Assembly (NCBI RefSeq): GCF_000236925.1
Contig: NC_016941.1
Span: 2,182,566-2,246,565 of the forward strand
DNA from: Staphylococcus argenteus
Lineage (GTDB): Bacteria > Bacillota > Bacilli > Staphylococcales > Staphylococcaceae
Length of the DNA stretch: 64,000 bases
Direction of reading: 5' to 3'
This document shows positions 11,309-22,554 of the stretch, one piece after another (position 1 is the first letter of the stretch; every line of letters starts with the position of its first letter). The position numbers were made by a program, and so were the translations under genes. The notes beneath the pieces are model-generated. The model worked only from the letters and a program-made list of their open reading frames with translations. It did no database searches and had not been told where the DNA came from.

Positions 11309-12277
11309 TTATTTCATTCTACGTAATAATATTAAGAAGTATGGTGCACCTATAATTGCAATGATAACACCCACAGGTATATCAAGTGGTGGATGTAATC
11401 CACGAGCCAAACCATCGCCAAACGTTAACAATATTGACCCTATTAATCCTGACATGATAATGACATGTAGTGTTTTATTCCCTATTAGTTGTCTCGCTAT
11501 ATGTGGTGCAATTAAACCTAAAAAGCTAATACCACCTACTACAGATATTGCAGATCCAGCTAATACTACTGCTAATATTAATAACAGCATTTTGATTGTC
11601 TTAACTTTTAAACCAAGCGCCGTAGCAACAGCATCACCTAAGTTTAATACATCTAATTGATAACATAATAAAATGATAATTGGAATTGTAATTATAAACC
11701 AAGGCAATATCGTATAAATATTAGACATATCATGTCCATATAAACTACCTGTTAACCAAACTAGCGCTTTATTCGCTTCTAATGGATTTCTAATTAATAA
11801 AAATTGAACGATTGCCGTACATATGGCACCAATAGCCAAACCAATTAAAGCCAGCTTCGAACCTTTAACGTCATACCTAGAAATTAAAAATGATAAAAAT
11901 AAACTTACAGCAAATGCACCTAAAAATGAGCCAATGGGTAACACGAATAATGGTGCTGTTGGAAAAATCATAATAATGATAACAGCTGCCAAACTTGCAC
12001 CTTTAGAAATACCAATGACGTCTGGTGAGGCTAACGGATTTCTAATTACGGCTTGGATAATCGCCCCTGATATTGCAAGACTACTACCTATAATAATTCC
12101 AAGTAACGTTCGTGGAATACGATACTCATTTAAAATAAAGTCATCTTGCGTAAATATTCCTTTTATTGCATCAATCGGATGAATCATTACTGACCCTACG
12201 CATAAACTGATGAAAATACTAATAATTAAAAGGATTACTATTAAACTATAACGACGTATCAATTTTGCTGTCATCAT
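11309..12277 (-). CDS. htsC: iron-siderophore ABC transporter permease HtsC
   Basis: A 322-residue FecCD/BtuC-type permease with about nine to ten membrane spans and the family hallmarks YRIPRTLLGIIIGSSLAISGAI, NPLASPDVIGISKGA and SVVGGISFLGLIAPH. With HtsB it forms the membrane channel for ferric staphyloferrin A, with energy from the housekeeping ATPase FhuC encoded elsewhere (there is no ATPase gene here). It overlaps the htsB stop by four bases (ATGA), so translation is coupled. Haem transport was also proposed early for Hts, but the adjoining sfa genes support the siderophore role. Confidence 0.93.
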   Translation of the reverse strand: MMTAKLIRRYSLIVILLIISIFISLCVGSVMIHPIDAIKGIFTQDDFILNEYRIPRTLLGIIIGSSLAISGAIIQAVIRNPLASPDVIGISKGASLAAVIIIMIFPTAPLFVLPIGSFLGAFAVSLFLSFLISRYDVKGSKLALIGLAIGAICTAIVQFLLIRNPLEANKALVWLTGSLYGHDMSNIYTILPWFIITIPIIILLCYQLDVLNLGDAVATALGLKVKTIKMLLLILAVVLAGSAISVVGGISFLGLIAPHIARQLIGNKTLHVIIMSGLIGSILLTFGDGLARGLHPPLDIPVGVIIAIIGAPYFLILLRRMK

Positions 12278-13305
12278 ATTCTTTTCACCCCTCTAATTGT
12301 TATAAATAAGAAGTAAAGTGCACCTACGAATGATGTAACAATACCTACTGGTGATTCATAAGGATACGTAATTAAGCGACTTAAAACGTCAGATAGAAGT
12401 AATAAATTCGCACCTATAATAAATGTTAATGGAATCATCACTAGATAATTCTTACTTACGTATCGTTTAACGATATGTGGCACGATTAAACCAACAAATC
12501 CTATTGGCCCAGCTACTGATACAGACATACCCGTAAGTATAATTACTAATAGCCCTATTATAATTCGAACTTTATTAATATTTTGTCCTAAACCTTTAGC
12601 AATATCATCGCCGAGTTCCATAATTGTTAATTGTCTTCCAATAAAGATAGTTACAATTAAAGCCCCAATAATCCATGGTAATATTGTTAAAATTTCATCC
12701 CATTTCATACTTGATAGTGAACCGACAAGCCAAAACATGACCTGCTCGTTTGAGTTTTCATTCAAAATAATGATTCCCTCAGTCATACTGCTAAAAAATA
12801 AATGGATTGCCATACCAGCTAAAGCTAATTTAATTGGTGTCATTCCTTTTGTAGCACCTGAAAGCGTGTAAACAGTTAAACCACCTACAAACGCACCAAT
12901 TACCCCTAAATATAGCGCATAATATTCTAACGAAGGAATAATAATAGTTACTAAAACAATGACGAATGATGCACCAGAACTAACACCAAATATTTTTGGA
13001 GATGCAAGTGGATTTCGTGTCATCGCTTGCATTAGTAATCCTGATACAGCTAAAGCACCACCAATAAATAGCCCTGCTATCATACGTGGCATGCGTACAT
13101 TATGTAATAAAAATGACGCTTTTGTATCGGTATGACCAGAAAGATAGTGTACGATATCGCTAAAGTTAATTTTTGATGAACCAATCGCCATATTTAAATA
13201 AACACAAATAAAAAGAAAGCACACACTCACAATATACGTGAGTGTTGTGCGCCTTTTTCTTTTATAATCTATAGCGGATTGGCTACTAATTTGTTTAATA
13301 GCCAT
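12274..13305 (-). CDS. htsB: iron-siderophore ABC transporter permease HtsB
   Basis: A 343-residue FecCD-family permease, partner of HtsC. It shows the paired motifs VRMPRMIAGLFIGGALAVSG, NPLASPKIFGVSSGAS and VAGPIGFVGLIVPHIVKR. A basic N-terminal tail of about 20 residues precedes the first span. It starts 11 bp after the htsA stop and ends overlapping htsC, forming htsA-htsB-htsC under the Fur box upstream of htsA. Confidence 0.93.
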   Translation of the reverse strand: MAIKQISSQSAIDYKRKRRTTLTYIVSVCFLFICVYLNMAIGSSKINFSDIVHYLSGHTDTKASFLLHNVRMPRMIAGLFIGGALAVSGLLMQAMTRNPLASPKIFGVSSGASFVIVLVTIIIPSLEYYALYLGVIGAFVGGLTVYTLSGATKGMTPIKLALAGMAIHLFFSSMTEGIIILNENSNEQVMFWLVGSLSSMKWDEILTILPWIIGALIVTIFIGRQLTIMELGDDIAKGLGQNINKVRIIIGLLVIILTGMSVSVAGPIGFVGLIVPHIVKRYVSKNYLVMIPLTFIIGANLLLLSDVLSRLITYPYESPVGIVTSFVGALYFLFITIRGVKRI

Positions 13306-13316
13306 TTACTTCCACC

Positions 13317-14321
<1,005 letters not shown>

Positions 14322-14338
14322 TCATTTATTATTTTATT

Positions 14339-14357
14339 GATAACAATTATCATTGTC
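14339..14357 (-). promoter_or_regulatory. Fur box upstream of htsABC
   Basis: GATAACAATTATCATTGTC matches the 19-bp Fur consensus (GATAATGATAATCATTATC) at most positions and sits about 45 bp before htsA. It predicts iron-dependent repression. The following stretch 14358-14671 holds no reading frame or structure that I can support. Confidence 0.85.
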
Positions 14358-14671
14358 AAGTAGCGTTCTATATTTTTATTTATCTAAAGTGTCATACTAA
14401 ACCTATTTACAACCTAGCGATTTTTTAAATTGTCAGTTTAACCGTTACACTGTCATAAATACTTTGGTGAATTACACAGACCATCAATCTCTTCTACAAA
14501 CAATCCTTACATTCTTTTTACACCATCACTTTTATATAAATTAAATACTTAACTCAACTCATCGTAAAATCCATAATTGAGACAAATTTCATCTCCAAAA
14601 ATATTACTATCACACGTCCTTAATGGACATTCATGCCTCACAAATCAATAAATAGCTATTCGTTTATATAT

Positions 14672-14741
14672 AGAAAAAAGCCCAAGTTGTATAGTGTCGA
14701 CATATATAAATATGCCTCTCATTAATACAACTTAGACTTAT
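14672..14741 (-). terminator. terminator after sfaC
   Basis: Long stem (AAGTCTAAGTTGTAT / ATACAACTTGGGCTT) with a roughly 35-base loop and a T-run on the minus strand, just beyond the sfaC stop codon. Confidence 0.7.
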
Positions 14742-14750
14742 TTTATAGCG

Positions 14751-15821
14751 TTAATATTGATTTACCATTGCAGGTGATTGGACATCGAAGTTTTGAAGTA
14801 GCGTATCAATCTTTGAATCTTCAACATAAATTTTATGTAAATTTTTCATATACATCGAATGTGATAATGCCTCGTAATTTAAAGAAAAGTTAATATGATC
14901 GCCTACTTGATAATGTCCTTGACCATTCAAATCAAGCATTAAATGGTCACTCGAAGCACCTAAAATATTAATATATTGATCCATTGGATAAATATTATCG
15001 ACTTTGGTATCTAAATATCCTATATCAACAATTGCTTGTAAGAAAGATTCATGTGTTGTGGCATTAATACGTGGCTTAATTTCTAGAATTTCTGCTTCTA
15101 TCGTAATGGCATCTTGATATAACATTGCAATTGTTTGATTAGTCGTTGTATCAACACCTCTAAACAGTGTTTCGCCAATTCTCAATTCATTTATCTTACC
15201 TAGATCATTATATAAAAGTTGTGGCAACATACTCGAATTGCCACCTGAAATAATTTTCAAACGATATCCTATTTCTCTTTCAACAGCCGTAACAAATCTA
15301 TTAATCATGAAAATATCGTCATCTGATGGCGCATCTGATTTGAAGCACATAAAGTTAAATGCTAAGCCAACGAAATGAATATTTTTTAAATGAATGATTT
15401 TTTTAATATATTCTAAAACGTCGTATGTAAGTACACCTTCTCTACTATCTTTCCAATCAACCATTAGTAAAATTTTATGTTTTTTACCTAAAGATTCCGC
15501 TACTTCGTTTATTTTATATATTGTGGATAATTCAGTCTGAATACTCATATCCACTTTTTCAATCATCATTGGTATATCTTGTTGTGCAGGCGTACGTATT
15601 AATGTATACGACAAATCTTCATCATCAATTTGAACGATATTATCTAATCTTGATTCTGCAACATGCGTAATACCTAAATCTTTTAAACTATTTACAATCA
15701 TACGATCTCCAGCTATACATTTAATCACTGGCGTAAATTGCATATTTTTATTTTGAAAAATTGTCTGGAGTACTTTGGCGTTGTATTTAATTTTCGATAT
15801 ATTTATGCTCACATGTGCCAT
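14751..15821 (-). CDS. sfaC: PLP-dependent alanine-racemase-like protein SfaC
   Basis: A 356-residue protein of the fold-III PLP-binding alanine/ornithine racemase family (YhfX/Alr-like N-terminal barrel). The N-terminal INISKIKYNAKVLQ stretch precedes TPVIKCIAGD, in the place of the usual PLP-lysine motif (VIKANAYG in Alr). Staphyloferrin A contains D-ornithine, so SfaC is thought to supply it by racemising L-ornithine. It begins six bases after sfaB and ends the sfaABC operon with a terminator. Assignment rests on family and context. Confidence 0.9.
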   Translation of the reverse strand: MAHVSINISKIKYNAKVLQTIFQNKNMQFTPVIKCIAGDRMIVNSLKDLGITHVAESRLDNIVQIDDEDLSYTLIRTPAQQDIPMMIEKVDMSIQTELSTIYKINEVAESLGKKHKILLMVDWKDSREGVLTYDVLEYIKKIIHLKNIHFVGLAFNFMCFKSDAPSDDDIFMINRFVTAVEREIGYRLKIISGGNSSMLPQLLYNDLGKINELRIGETLFRGVDTTTNQTIAMLYQDAITIEAEILEIKPRINATTHESFLQAIVDIGYLDTKVDNIYPMDQYINILGASSDHLMLDLNGQGHYQVGDHINFSLNYEALSHSMYMKNLHKIYVEDSKIDTLLQNFDVQSPAMVNQY

Positions 15822-15827
15822 ATAGTA

Positions 15828-17591
15828 CTACACCTCTTTTTTTATCGGATTATCTAATTCTATATTTAAATACTGCTTAACTTTATTTTCCATTCTCATA
15901 TTTAGCAAAGCTTTAACTGTTATTTTAGGTCCAAATAATATTTCTTTTAATACTTTAGCATGTGGTCTTGCAGGGTCAATCGCATGAGCAACTTTCTCTT
16001 GCACTATTTTAAACAATGATGCTTCATCAACACATTCATATTGATTAAAATGATGAATTAATTCTGCCATTTGATTTTGAATAACTGCATGTTGGAATTT
16101 CGCAATAACCGCTTCAATAGAATCTGCAATTAAACTATGATTAGTAATATCGATATCTGGCACCTGATGTTTTAATGTAGTTATATCAATTCTCGAGCCA
16201 CCTAGATCTCTAACTAAAAATCGAATATCAAAATGCGGCCCTAAATTTACGACTGTATTTTGCATATGTGCTTCTAATGCAATTCCATACTCTTGAATAA
16301 AGGCTATTAATGGTGTAATTAATGCTTCTGAATATCGATCTATAAACGTTGTAATGCTTTCTTTAGTAATACCTTGATTCAGCCACTCTAAGTAACTATC
16401 AACAATTACCTTTTGATCGATTGGATTTTTATTCACTAGGCATGCGCTAACAATCGTTGCCCCATGTCCATCAATTTCAGGCTTTTGTCTAATAATACAT
16501 GCAAGTTGACGTGCAATATCTTTGTCAACATTTGCATATTCACCGAATGGTTCCATTGCAACTTTTAATTCTGGATACTGATTTAACAAACCCTGTAAGG
16601 CATAACTCAATTTAGGTCCATCTACAGTAGTTACGGTTGAAACCGTTCTAACAGCACTCGTCGCCTGAGCATTTACAGGTAATTTAACATGATATGGTTT
16701 ATCGATGAGTGACATAGTTCTAAATGACAAGGTAGCCTTTGAAGCTACAGTAAACGGGGTTGGTATTAATATTTTATTAGCAATCCACTGTTCAAAATAC
16801 TGATCTATTGTGTGGTCATATTGCCAAGGGTGTACAAATATTGCACGGTAATCTTCACTTTTTAAACCTAAACTTTTTAAAAATACACGAATTTGATTAT
16901 GATATTCCGGAATGACTTCATCAACGATAAATTGATCATCACCATTCATTGATGTACAAACTATATAATCTTTCTCAATCAACATAATTTTTAATGGAAT
17001 TTCTTTTTCAAATTCAGGTGCATAAGCACGTACTTCTTCCATCGTTAATGGTAATTTCGTTTTCGTTAAAGGATGTGTTGGATGTCCTTCTGGTACCAAA
17101 CTTTCAGAATATGTTAAATCGTCTGTCATACCACTATCTTTAATATGTTGTAACCATGCAAAGAAATTTATATTTTCTGGTAATCTTGAAAATTTGAAAC
17201 TTTGGCTAATCAATGTCTGCCTATGAGACATTTGTTTATATGTTTCAACTAAACTATCTCGACTGTGTATTAACTCATTTCGTAATTGCGCGGTAATAGG
17301 GATTTCAAAATCATTATTTAATACATCTAACAATCCTTCTAACGTAATAATTAAAGATTTTTCACCTTTATTTAAATATGTGATATCCCCTTTAAATTCA
17401 TAGCGTTCTAAAGCACTTTTTCTTTCAACTTCAATAGTTAATACATGCATATGATATTGTATCTCAATCATTGATTCTTTATCCTTATACGTCACAAATG
17501 TTTGTTCGGGATAAATACGTTCTTTAATGATTGCATTAATTACGCGGTATTGAATATTTCTATCGGCTTTAGTCCATTCAAGATATACCAT
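15828..17591 (-). CDS. sfaB: NRPS-independent siderophore synthetase SfaB
   Basis: A 587-residue IucA/IucC-family synthetase. Visible family elements are EGHPTHPLTKTK (substrate/ATP loop), FVHPWQYDH, the SFRTMSL motif, the VRDLGGSRID region and a C-terminal FhuF-like part. In staphyloferrin A assembly SfaD joins citrate to D-ornithine and SfaB adds the second citrate. AGGAGGAAAG precedes the ATG; the gene overlaps the sfaA 3' end by 14 bases, so the two are translationally coupled. Confidence 0.93.
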   Translation of the reverse strand: MVYLEWTKADRNIQYRVINAIIKERIYPEQTFVTYKDKESMIEIQYHMHVLTIEVERKSALERYEFKGDITYLNKGEKSLIITLEGLLDVLNNDFEIPITAQLRNELIHSRDSLVETYKQMSHRQTLISQSFKFSRLPENINFFAWLQHIKDSGMTDDLTYSESLVPEGHPTHPLTKTKLPLTMEEVRAYAPEFEKEIPLKIMLIEKDYIVCTSMNGDDQFIVDEVIPEYHNQIRVFLKSLGLKSEDYRAIFVHPWQYDHTIDQYFEQWIANKILIPTPFTVASKATLSFRTMSLIDKPYHVKLPVNAQATSAVRTVSTVTTVDGPKLSYALQGLLNQYPELKVAMEPFGEYANVDKDIARQLACIIRQKPEIDGHGATIVSACLVNKNPIDQKVIVDSYLEWLNQGITKESITTFIDRYSEALITPLIAFIQEYGIALEAHMQNTVVNLGPHFDIRFLVRDLGGSRIDITTLKHQVPDIDITNHSLIADSIEAVIAKFQHAVIQNQMAELIHHFNQYECVDEASLFKIVQEKVAHAIDPARPHAKVLKEILFGPKITVKALLNMRMENKVKQYLNIELDNPIKKEV

Positions 17592-18771
17592 GCTTACTTT
17601 CCTCCAACTTTAACTTCAACTTTCTATTTATTATATAAAATATCAGTGTAATGCATATAGTACTTATTCCCATTATTGTAAAAGTTCTAACAATGCCAAA
17701 TATGTCTGCGCATATGCTCATTAAAAGACTTCCCAATGGAATCATACCTCTATCCATCATAATAATACTTAGTACTTTGCCTCGTTCATAGTCTTTAACA
17801 TTATTTTGAAAATAAACACGATTTGTCGTACGTGCCCATTGACTAAATAGTCCTATCAGTGTAATACATGCAAACATGATGACGATATTATGAAATACAA
17901 CGCCTAACAAAGCGAAGCCAAACAAAAGCGAACTCAAATAATACATGTTCACCATTTCAATATATTTCAACACTTTAGGTAAAACGAGTGTCGCAACAAT
18001 ACCACCAATTGCACACATTGTCATCGCAATACCAAATATTTCAGATTTCCCTGGAAATACTTTATTGGTTAAAACTGGCAATAGTGTTGTATATGAAAAA
18101 CCAGTCGCCATAATTAATAGGGATGTAATAAATATTTGACGTCCTTCCAGATGTATTTTGAAATAGTCTATTATGACTTTTAAAGACGTACATTGTGACG
18201 CTTCCTCTGGCATTTTTGTCACTTTAAAATGTAATGGTAAACATAATACAACCGCAATCAAATAACAAATGGATTGTGCTAAAAATGTCGTGGGTGCATG
18301 ATAAACTGCTAAAATCACACCTGCAATAGCAGGACCTATTGAACGACAAATATTTATAATGAACGAATGAAATGATACTGCTTGTGTCGTAGACATTTTG
18401 TCAGACAAATCTGGTAAAATAGCTTGCCTTAACGGTGTCTCTACAGCACTTAAAATGCCTCTTAATATCGCATATATGATGATGACGATAATTGGAACTG
18501 CAGTAAAACTGTAAGTAAGTGCACATAAAATCGCAGTTACCAAAAACGAGGATGTTATCGTAATTCTTAATAACCTGCCTTTATCATATTTATCGGCAAT
18601 CGACCCTGCCCATACACTTAATAACAAAATTGGTACAAGTCTGCAAAAATTGACAATCCCTAGATAAACTGCGTTATGATAAGTGGTAAGCACAAACCAA
18701 TTTAGCCCTATTTGTCCAATCCAATTACCTAAAAATAGTAGAAAAGAGCTGCTAAAAAAATATTTTGTCAT
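17578..18771 (-). CDS. sfaA: staphyloferrin A MFS exporter SfaA
   Basis: A 397-residue MFS protein of the enterobactin-exporter (EntS-like) type with about 12 spans, including GSIADKYDKGRLLRI, the classical loop 2-3 motif. SfaA exports newly made staphyloferrin A. The open frame continues 30 codons upstream, but this extension would run through the Fur box, and GGTGGA sits before the ATG at 18771, where the family's hydrophobic first helix begins. First gene of sfaABC, divergent from sfaD. Confidence 0.92.
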   Translation of the reverse strand: MTKYFFSSSFLLFLGNWIGQIGLNWFVLTTYHNAVYLGIVNFCRLVPILLLSVWAGSIADKYDKGRLLRITITSSFLVTAILCALTYSFTAVPIIVIIIYAILRGILSAVETPLRQAILPDLSDKMSTTQAVSFHSFIINICRSIGPAIAGVILAVYHAPTTFLAQSICYLIAVVLCLPLHFKVTKMPEEASQCTSLKVIIDYFKIHLEGRQIFITSLLIMATGFSYTTLLPVLTNKVFPGKSEIFGIAMTMCAIGGIVATLVLPKVLKYIEMVNMYYLSSLLFGFALLGVVFHNIVIMFACITLIGLFSQWARTTNRVYFQNNVKDYERGKVLSIIMMDRGMIPLGSLLMSICADIFGIVRTFTIMGISTICITLIFYIINRKLKLKLEESKHGIS

Positions 18772-18794
18772 AAAACTTCCACCCGTATTATGTT

Positions 18795-18813
18795 GATAAT
18801 AAGAATCATTATC
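18795..18813. promoter_or_regulatory. Fur box between sfaA and sfaD
   Basis: GATAATAAGAATCATTATC matches the Fur consensus at 17 of 19 positions. It lies in the roughly 100-bp gap between divergent sfaA and sfaD and is well placed to repress both promoters in iron-rich conditions. Confidence 0.9.
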
Positions 18814-18872
18814 ATTAATATGGATTATACAAATCAATCTTGCTTTTGTAAAATATTTCATAGAGGTGAATT

Positions 18873-20846
18873 ATGAATTTGAAGTTAACTTTTAAAGAAC
18901 AAATTTTAAAATTAAATAAAGAAGAACAAGAAACATATTTATTTTTACAACAACATGATCGTGATTGGGCGAGTATTTTCAAAGAGATGATTTTACAAGG
19001 TCGAGACAAAATCACTCAACGATTAGTCACTTCTATGCATCGAGAAAATCTAGTTGAAGCTAAATCTCGTAGTGAGATTTTATCTAGTACTGTTTTGAAT
19101 ACATTAGACATACACACACCTAACATGCTAGAAATTCAATTTCCACAATCTGATCGAACTTTATATGCACCTATTACGGGTGAACATGCCTTTGATCGAA
19201 TTGATGTTGAAGGTCCTTTTTACATTAGATATAATCGCGATCATACGATTGCACGTGTACAACATCCAAATGAAATTCTTGACTGTATTTTAGTTGAAGC
19301 ACCTCATTTAAAAAATGAAGCCAGCGAACAATTTCAGCAAGATTTAATAAATAGTGCTAATAATATGACATTTGCGATTAGCTATCAAGCATTAACGATG
19401 CAACATGATAATGCACCTTTATTTAATATTATCGAAAGTGATAATGATCGTTACTTACGTTCGGAACAAGCTGTTATCGAAGGACATCCGTTACATCCAG
19501 GTGCAAAGTTACGCAAAGGTTTAAATGCATTACAAACATACCAGTATTCATCAGAATTCGGGCAACCAATTGAATTAAAAGTCATACTGCTTCATGACAA
19601 ATTAAGTAGAACAATGTCACTTAATGAAGATTATGATGCAACAGTGCGACGACTCTTCCCTAATTTAATTGACCAATTAGAAAATGAATTCTCGAAGAAA
19701 ATTAATTTTAGCGAATACCATGTCATGATTGTTCATCCTTGGCAATTAGATGATGTATTACTTTCTGATTATCATGAAGAAGTAACTCAAAATGCGATTG
19801 TTGTATCAAAGCACACCTTGACTTATTATGCAGGTTTATCATTTAGAACATTAGTACCGAAATGTCCAGAAAAGTTACCACATATAAAATTGTCGACAAA
19901 TGTTCATATAACAGGTGAAATTCGTACATTATCCGAACAAACGACACATAATGGTCCCTTAATGACACGCATTTTAAATGATATTCTAAGAAGCGATGCA
20001 ATTTTCAAACGTTATGCATCAAACATTATTGATGAAGTTGCTGGCATTCATTTTTTTAATAATCAAGACGAACCGGAAAATCAAACTGAAAAAAGTGAAC
20101 AATTAGGAACTTTATTTAGGGAAAACATATACCAAATGATTCCGCAAATTGTCACACCAATGATACCTTCAAGTTTAGTTGCATCCTATCCATTTAACAA
20201 TGAACCACCTGTTGTAACGCTAATCAAACGATATCAGTCAACAGCAGGACTATCTTCATTTGAAACATCAGCAAGATGGTGGATTGAAACTTATAGTAAA
20301 GCATTACTTGGTCTTGTCATTCCATTAGTGACAAAATATGGTATTGCTTTAGAGGCACATCTACAAAATGCGATTGCAACATTCCAAGAAGATGGCCTAT
20401 TAGAAACGATGTATATAAGAGACTTTGAAGGTTTAAGAATTGACAAAGCACAATTGAATGAAATGGGGTATGATACTTCTCATTTCCATGAAAAATCTAG
20501 AATTCTTACTGATTCTAAAACTTCTGTCTTTAATAAAGCTTTTTATTCAACCGTACAAAATCACTTAGGTGAATTAATTCTAACGATATCTAAATCATCG
20601 ACTGGCTCAAATTTAGAAAAACAATTATGGACTATTGTTCGTGATGTATTAGATAATATTTTTTATCAAATTGAACATTCTACGCATCAATTCAATAAAG
20701 TAAGTGATGCCCGCATAAAAGAAATTAAAGCTACCATGTTTGCATCAATGATTGATTATAAATGTGTTACAACGATGCGCCTTGAAGATGAGGCACATCA
20801 TTATACTTATATAAAAGTTAATAATCCTTTATATCGCGAAGAATAG
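18873..20846 (+). CDS. sfaD: NRPS-independent siderophore synthetase SfaD
   Basis: A 657-residue IucA/IucC-family synthetase, larger than SfaB. It shows EGHPLHPGAKLRKG, VHPWQLDD, LSFRTLVPK and IRDFEGLRID, the family ATP- and substrate-binding segments. SfaD performs the first condensation (citrate with D-ornithine). AGAGGTGA precedes the ATG. It is the only gene of the cluster on the plus strand, monocistronic, and followed by a strong terminator shared with asp23. Confidence 0.93.
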   Translation: MNLKLTFKEQILKLNKEEQETYLFLQQHDRDWASIFKEMILQGRDKITQRLVTSMHRENLVEAKSRSEILSSTVLNTLDIHTPNMLEIQFPQSDRTLYAPITGEHAFDRIDVEGPFYIRYNRDHTIARVQHPNEILDCILVEAPHLKNEASEQFQQDLINSANNMTFAISYQALTMQHDNAPLFNIIESDNDRYLRSEQAVIEGHPLHPGAKLRKGLNALQTYQYSSEFGQPIELKVILLHDKLSRTMSLNEDYDATVRRLFPNLIDQLENEFSKKINFSEYHVMIVHPWQLDDVLLSDYHEEVTQNAIVVSKHTLTYYAGLSFRTLVPKCPEKLPHIKLSTNVHITGEIRTLSEQTTHNGPLMTRILNDILRSDAIFKRYASNIIDEVAGIHFFNNQDEPENQTEKSEQLGTLFRENIYQMIPQIVTPMIPSSLVASYPFNNEPPVVTLIKRYQSTAGLSSFETSARWWIETYSKALLGLVIPLVTKYGIALEAHLQNAIATFQEDGLLETMYIRDFEGLRIDKAQLNEMGYDTSHFHEKSRILTDSKTSVFNKAFYSTVQNHLGELILTISKSSTGSNLEKQLWTIVRDVLDNIFYQIEHSTHQFNKVSDARIKEIKATMFASMIDYKCVTTMRLEDEAHHYTYIKVNNPLYREE

Positions 20847-20969
20847 AAAGAACTTTATGGATTTGCGATTAGCATTTCACCTTTGACAAGATTTGCTACC
20901 ATCAATTAAAGCAAAATAATTACACGAAGCATGCAATCTTAACGTTTGAATAATTATATAAAGCAACGC

Positions 20970-21006
20970 AAAAAAGCTCGGCACTTATAAGCGCCGAGCT
21001 TTTTTA
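20970..21006. terminator. bidirectional terminator between sfaD and asp23
   Basis: Stem AAAAAAGCTCGGC / GCGCCGAGCTTTTTT with an 8-base loop, A-run and T-run on both sides. It serves convergent sfaD and asp23. Confidence 0.92.
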
Positions 21007-21015
21007 TTAAATGAC

Positions 21016-21555
<540 letters not shown>

Positions 21556-21589
21556 TTATATTTTTTTAATTAAATTCTAAATTGATGAA

Positions 21590-21829
21590 TTAACTCCATC
21601 TATTTAAAAAATTCATAAAATCTTGCTTACGGTCTTTCATATACCCAATACCTAATCCAATTAAACATAATACGATGATTAGTATTGTTTTCCAAAATCC
21701 TAGCGTTAAGAATAAAATAGCAATCAATAGAAACGCTAAGAAACCAATGATTCTCCATTTGAAAGTTTTTAATAAATTAATAACTTGTTGTGTAGAGTCT
21801 TGTCCGTTTTGGTTATGATTGTTAGCCAT
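21590..21829 (-). CDS. DUF2273 small membrane protein
   Basis: A 79-residue protein with two closely spaced hydrophobic spans (about residues 24-42 and 46-65) between charged ends. DUF2273 proteins are regularly found between AmaP and Asp23 homologues in Firmicutes, which suggests a part in the same membrane assembly. GGAGG lies a few bases before the ATG, and only 12 bp separate it from amaP. Confidence 0.88.
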   Translation of the reverse strand: MANNHNQNGQDSTQQVINLLKTFKWRIIGFLAFLLIAILFLTLGFWKTILIIVLCLIGLGIGYMKDRKQDFMNFLNRWS

Positions 21830-21841
21830 GATATACCTCCC

Positions 21842-22378
21842 TTACAACACTCGTGGACCAGAAGTTTTCTGATCTCTCACATTAACTTCTAACTTTCGTA
21901 CTGGCATTTCAGTGAAATGTTCAACATTTTTCTTAACATCAGCACGAATGGCTTCTGTCAATGATTGTACTTGAACATTATTCGGTACGAAGAAATCAGT
22001 TTTAATGTCGATATAAGATTTATTTTTTTTGTTATATAGTTTTGCAACTACATTTGGTTGTCTTACTTGATCATATTTTGCAACTGTATCAAATGCTGTT
22101 TTTTCAACCGCTTTTCTAGACACATAAATATGTCCATCATCAAAATCTTTGTATAATCCAGGTTTTCGATGTGTAGGTTTGAAGATACTAAATACTAGAA
22201 TAAGACCTATTAATATTAATAGTGCAGCAAGCGAAATTAGCAATGGTTGGAACCATTCAAATTGTAGGAAGTAATCTTGATATTCAGTAATACGACCATC
22301 TTGTATATACATGAATAAAAGGAATCCTACAATGACAACTATTAATAAGCCAAGGATAAAGTTTTTAAGTCGTTTCAC
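21842..22378 (-). CDS. amaP: Asp23 membrane anchoring protein AmaP
   Basis: About 178 residues: two N-terminal membrane spans (about residues 5-25 and 46-66) followed by a soluble Asp23-related domain. AmaP tethers Asp23 to the membrane. Open frame extends 14 codons upstream, but AAGGAGGTG lies between that ATG and the chosen GTG (22378), and the upstream ATG would fall almost at the start of the sigma-B transcript. The family sequence also begins MKRLKN here. Confidence 0.87.
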   Translation of the reverse strand: MKRLKNFILGLLIVVIVGFLLFMYIQDGRITEYQDYFLQFEWFQPLLISLAALLILIGLILVFSIFKPTHRKPGLYKDFDDGHIYVSRKAVEKTAFDTVAKYDQVRQPNVVAKLYNKKNKSYIDIKTDFFVPNNVQVQSLTEAIRADVKKNVEHFTEMPVRKLEVNVRDQKTSGPRVL

Positions 22379-22429
22379 CCCTAACGACACCTCCTTAGTT
22401 AAAGTTAAATTAAAAAACATATTAAATAT

Positions 22430-22454
22430 GTACCCATCTAATAATTCGTTAAAC
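22430..22454 (-). promoter_or_regulatory. sigma-B promoter of amaP-DUF2273-asp23
   Basis: On the minus strand GTTTAA (22449-22454), a 13-base spacer and GGGTAC (22430-22435), a very good match to the staphylococcal sigma-B consensus (GTTTWW-N12-15-GGGWAW). Predicts strong general-stress expression. Confidence 0.88.
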
Positions 22455-22554
22455 CTAATAAATTAATAACTTTAAATTTATTTTTAATATATAAGATGAA
22501 GTACCATTTTAGTAATCTATTCCCTAGTTTTTGTTAATAAAACCTAAATTTTAA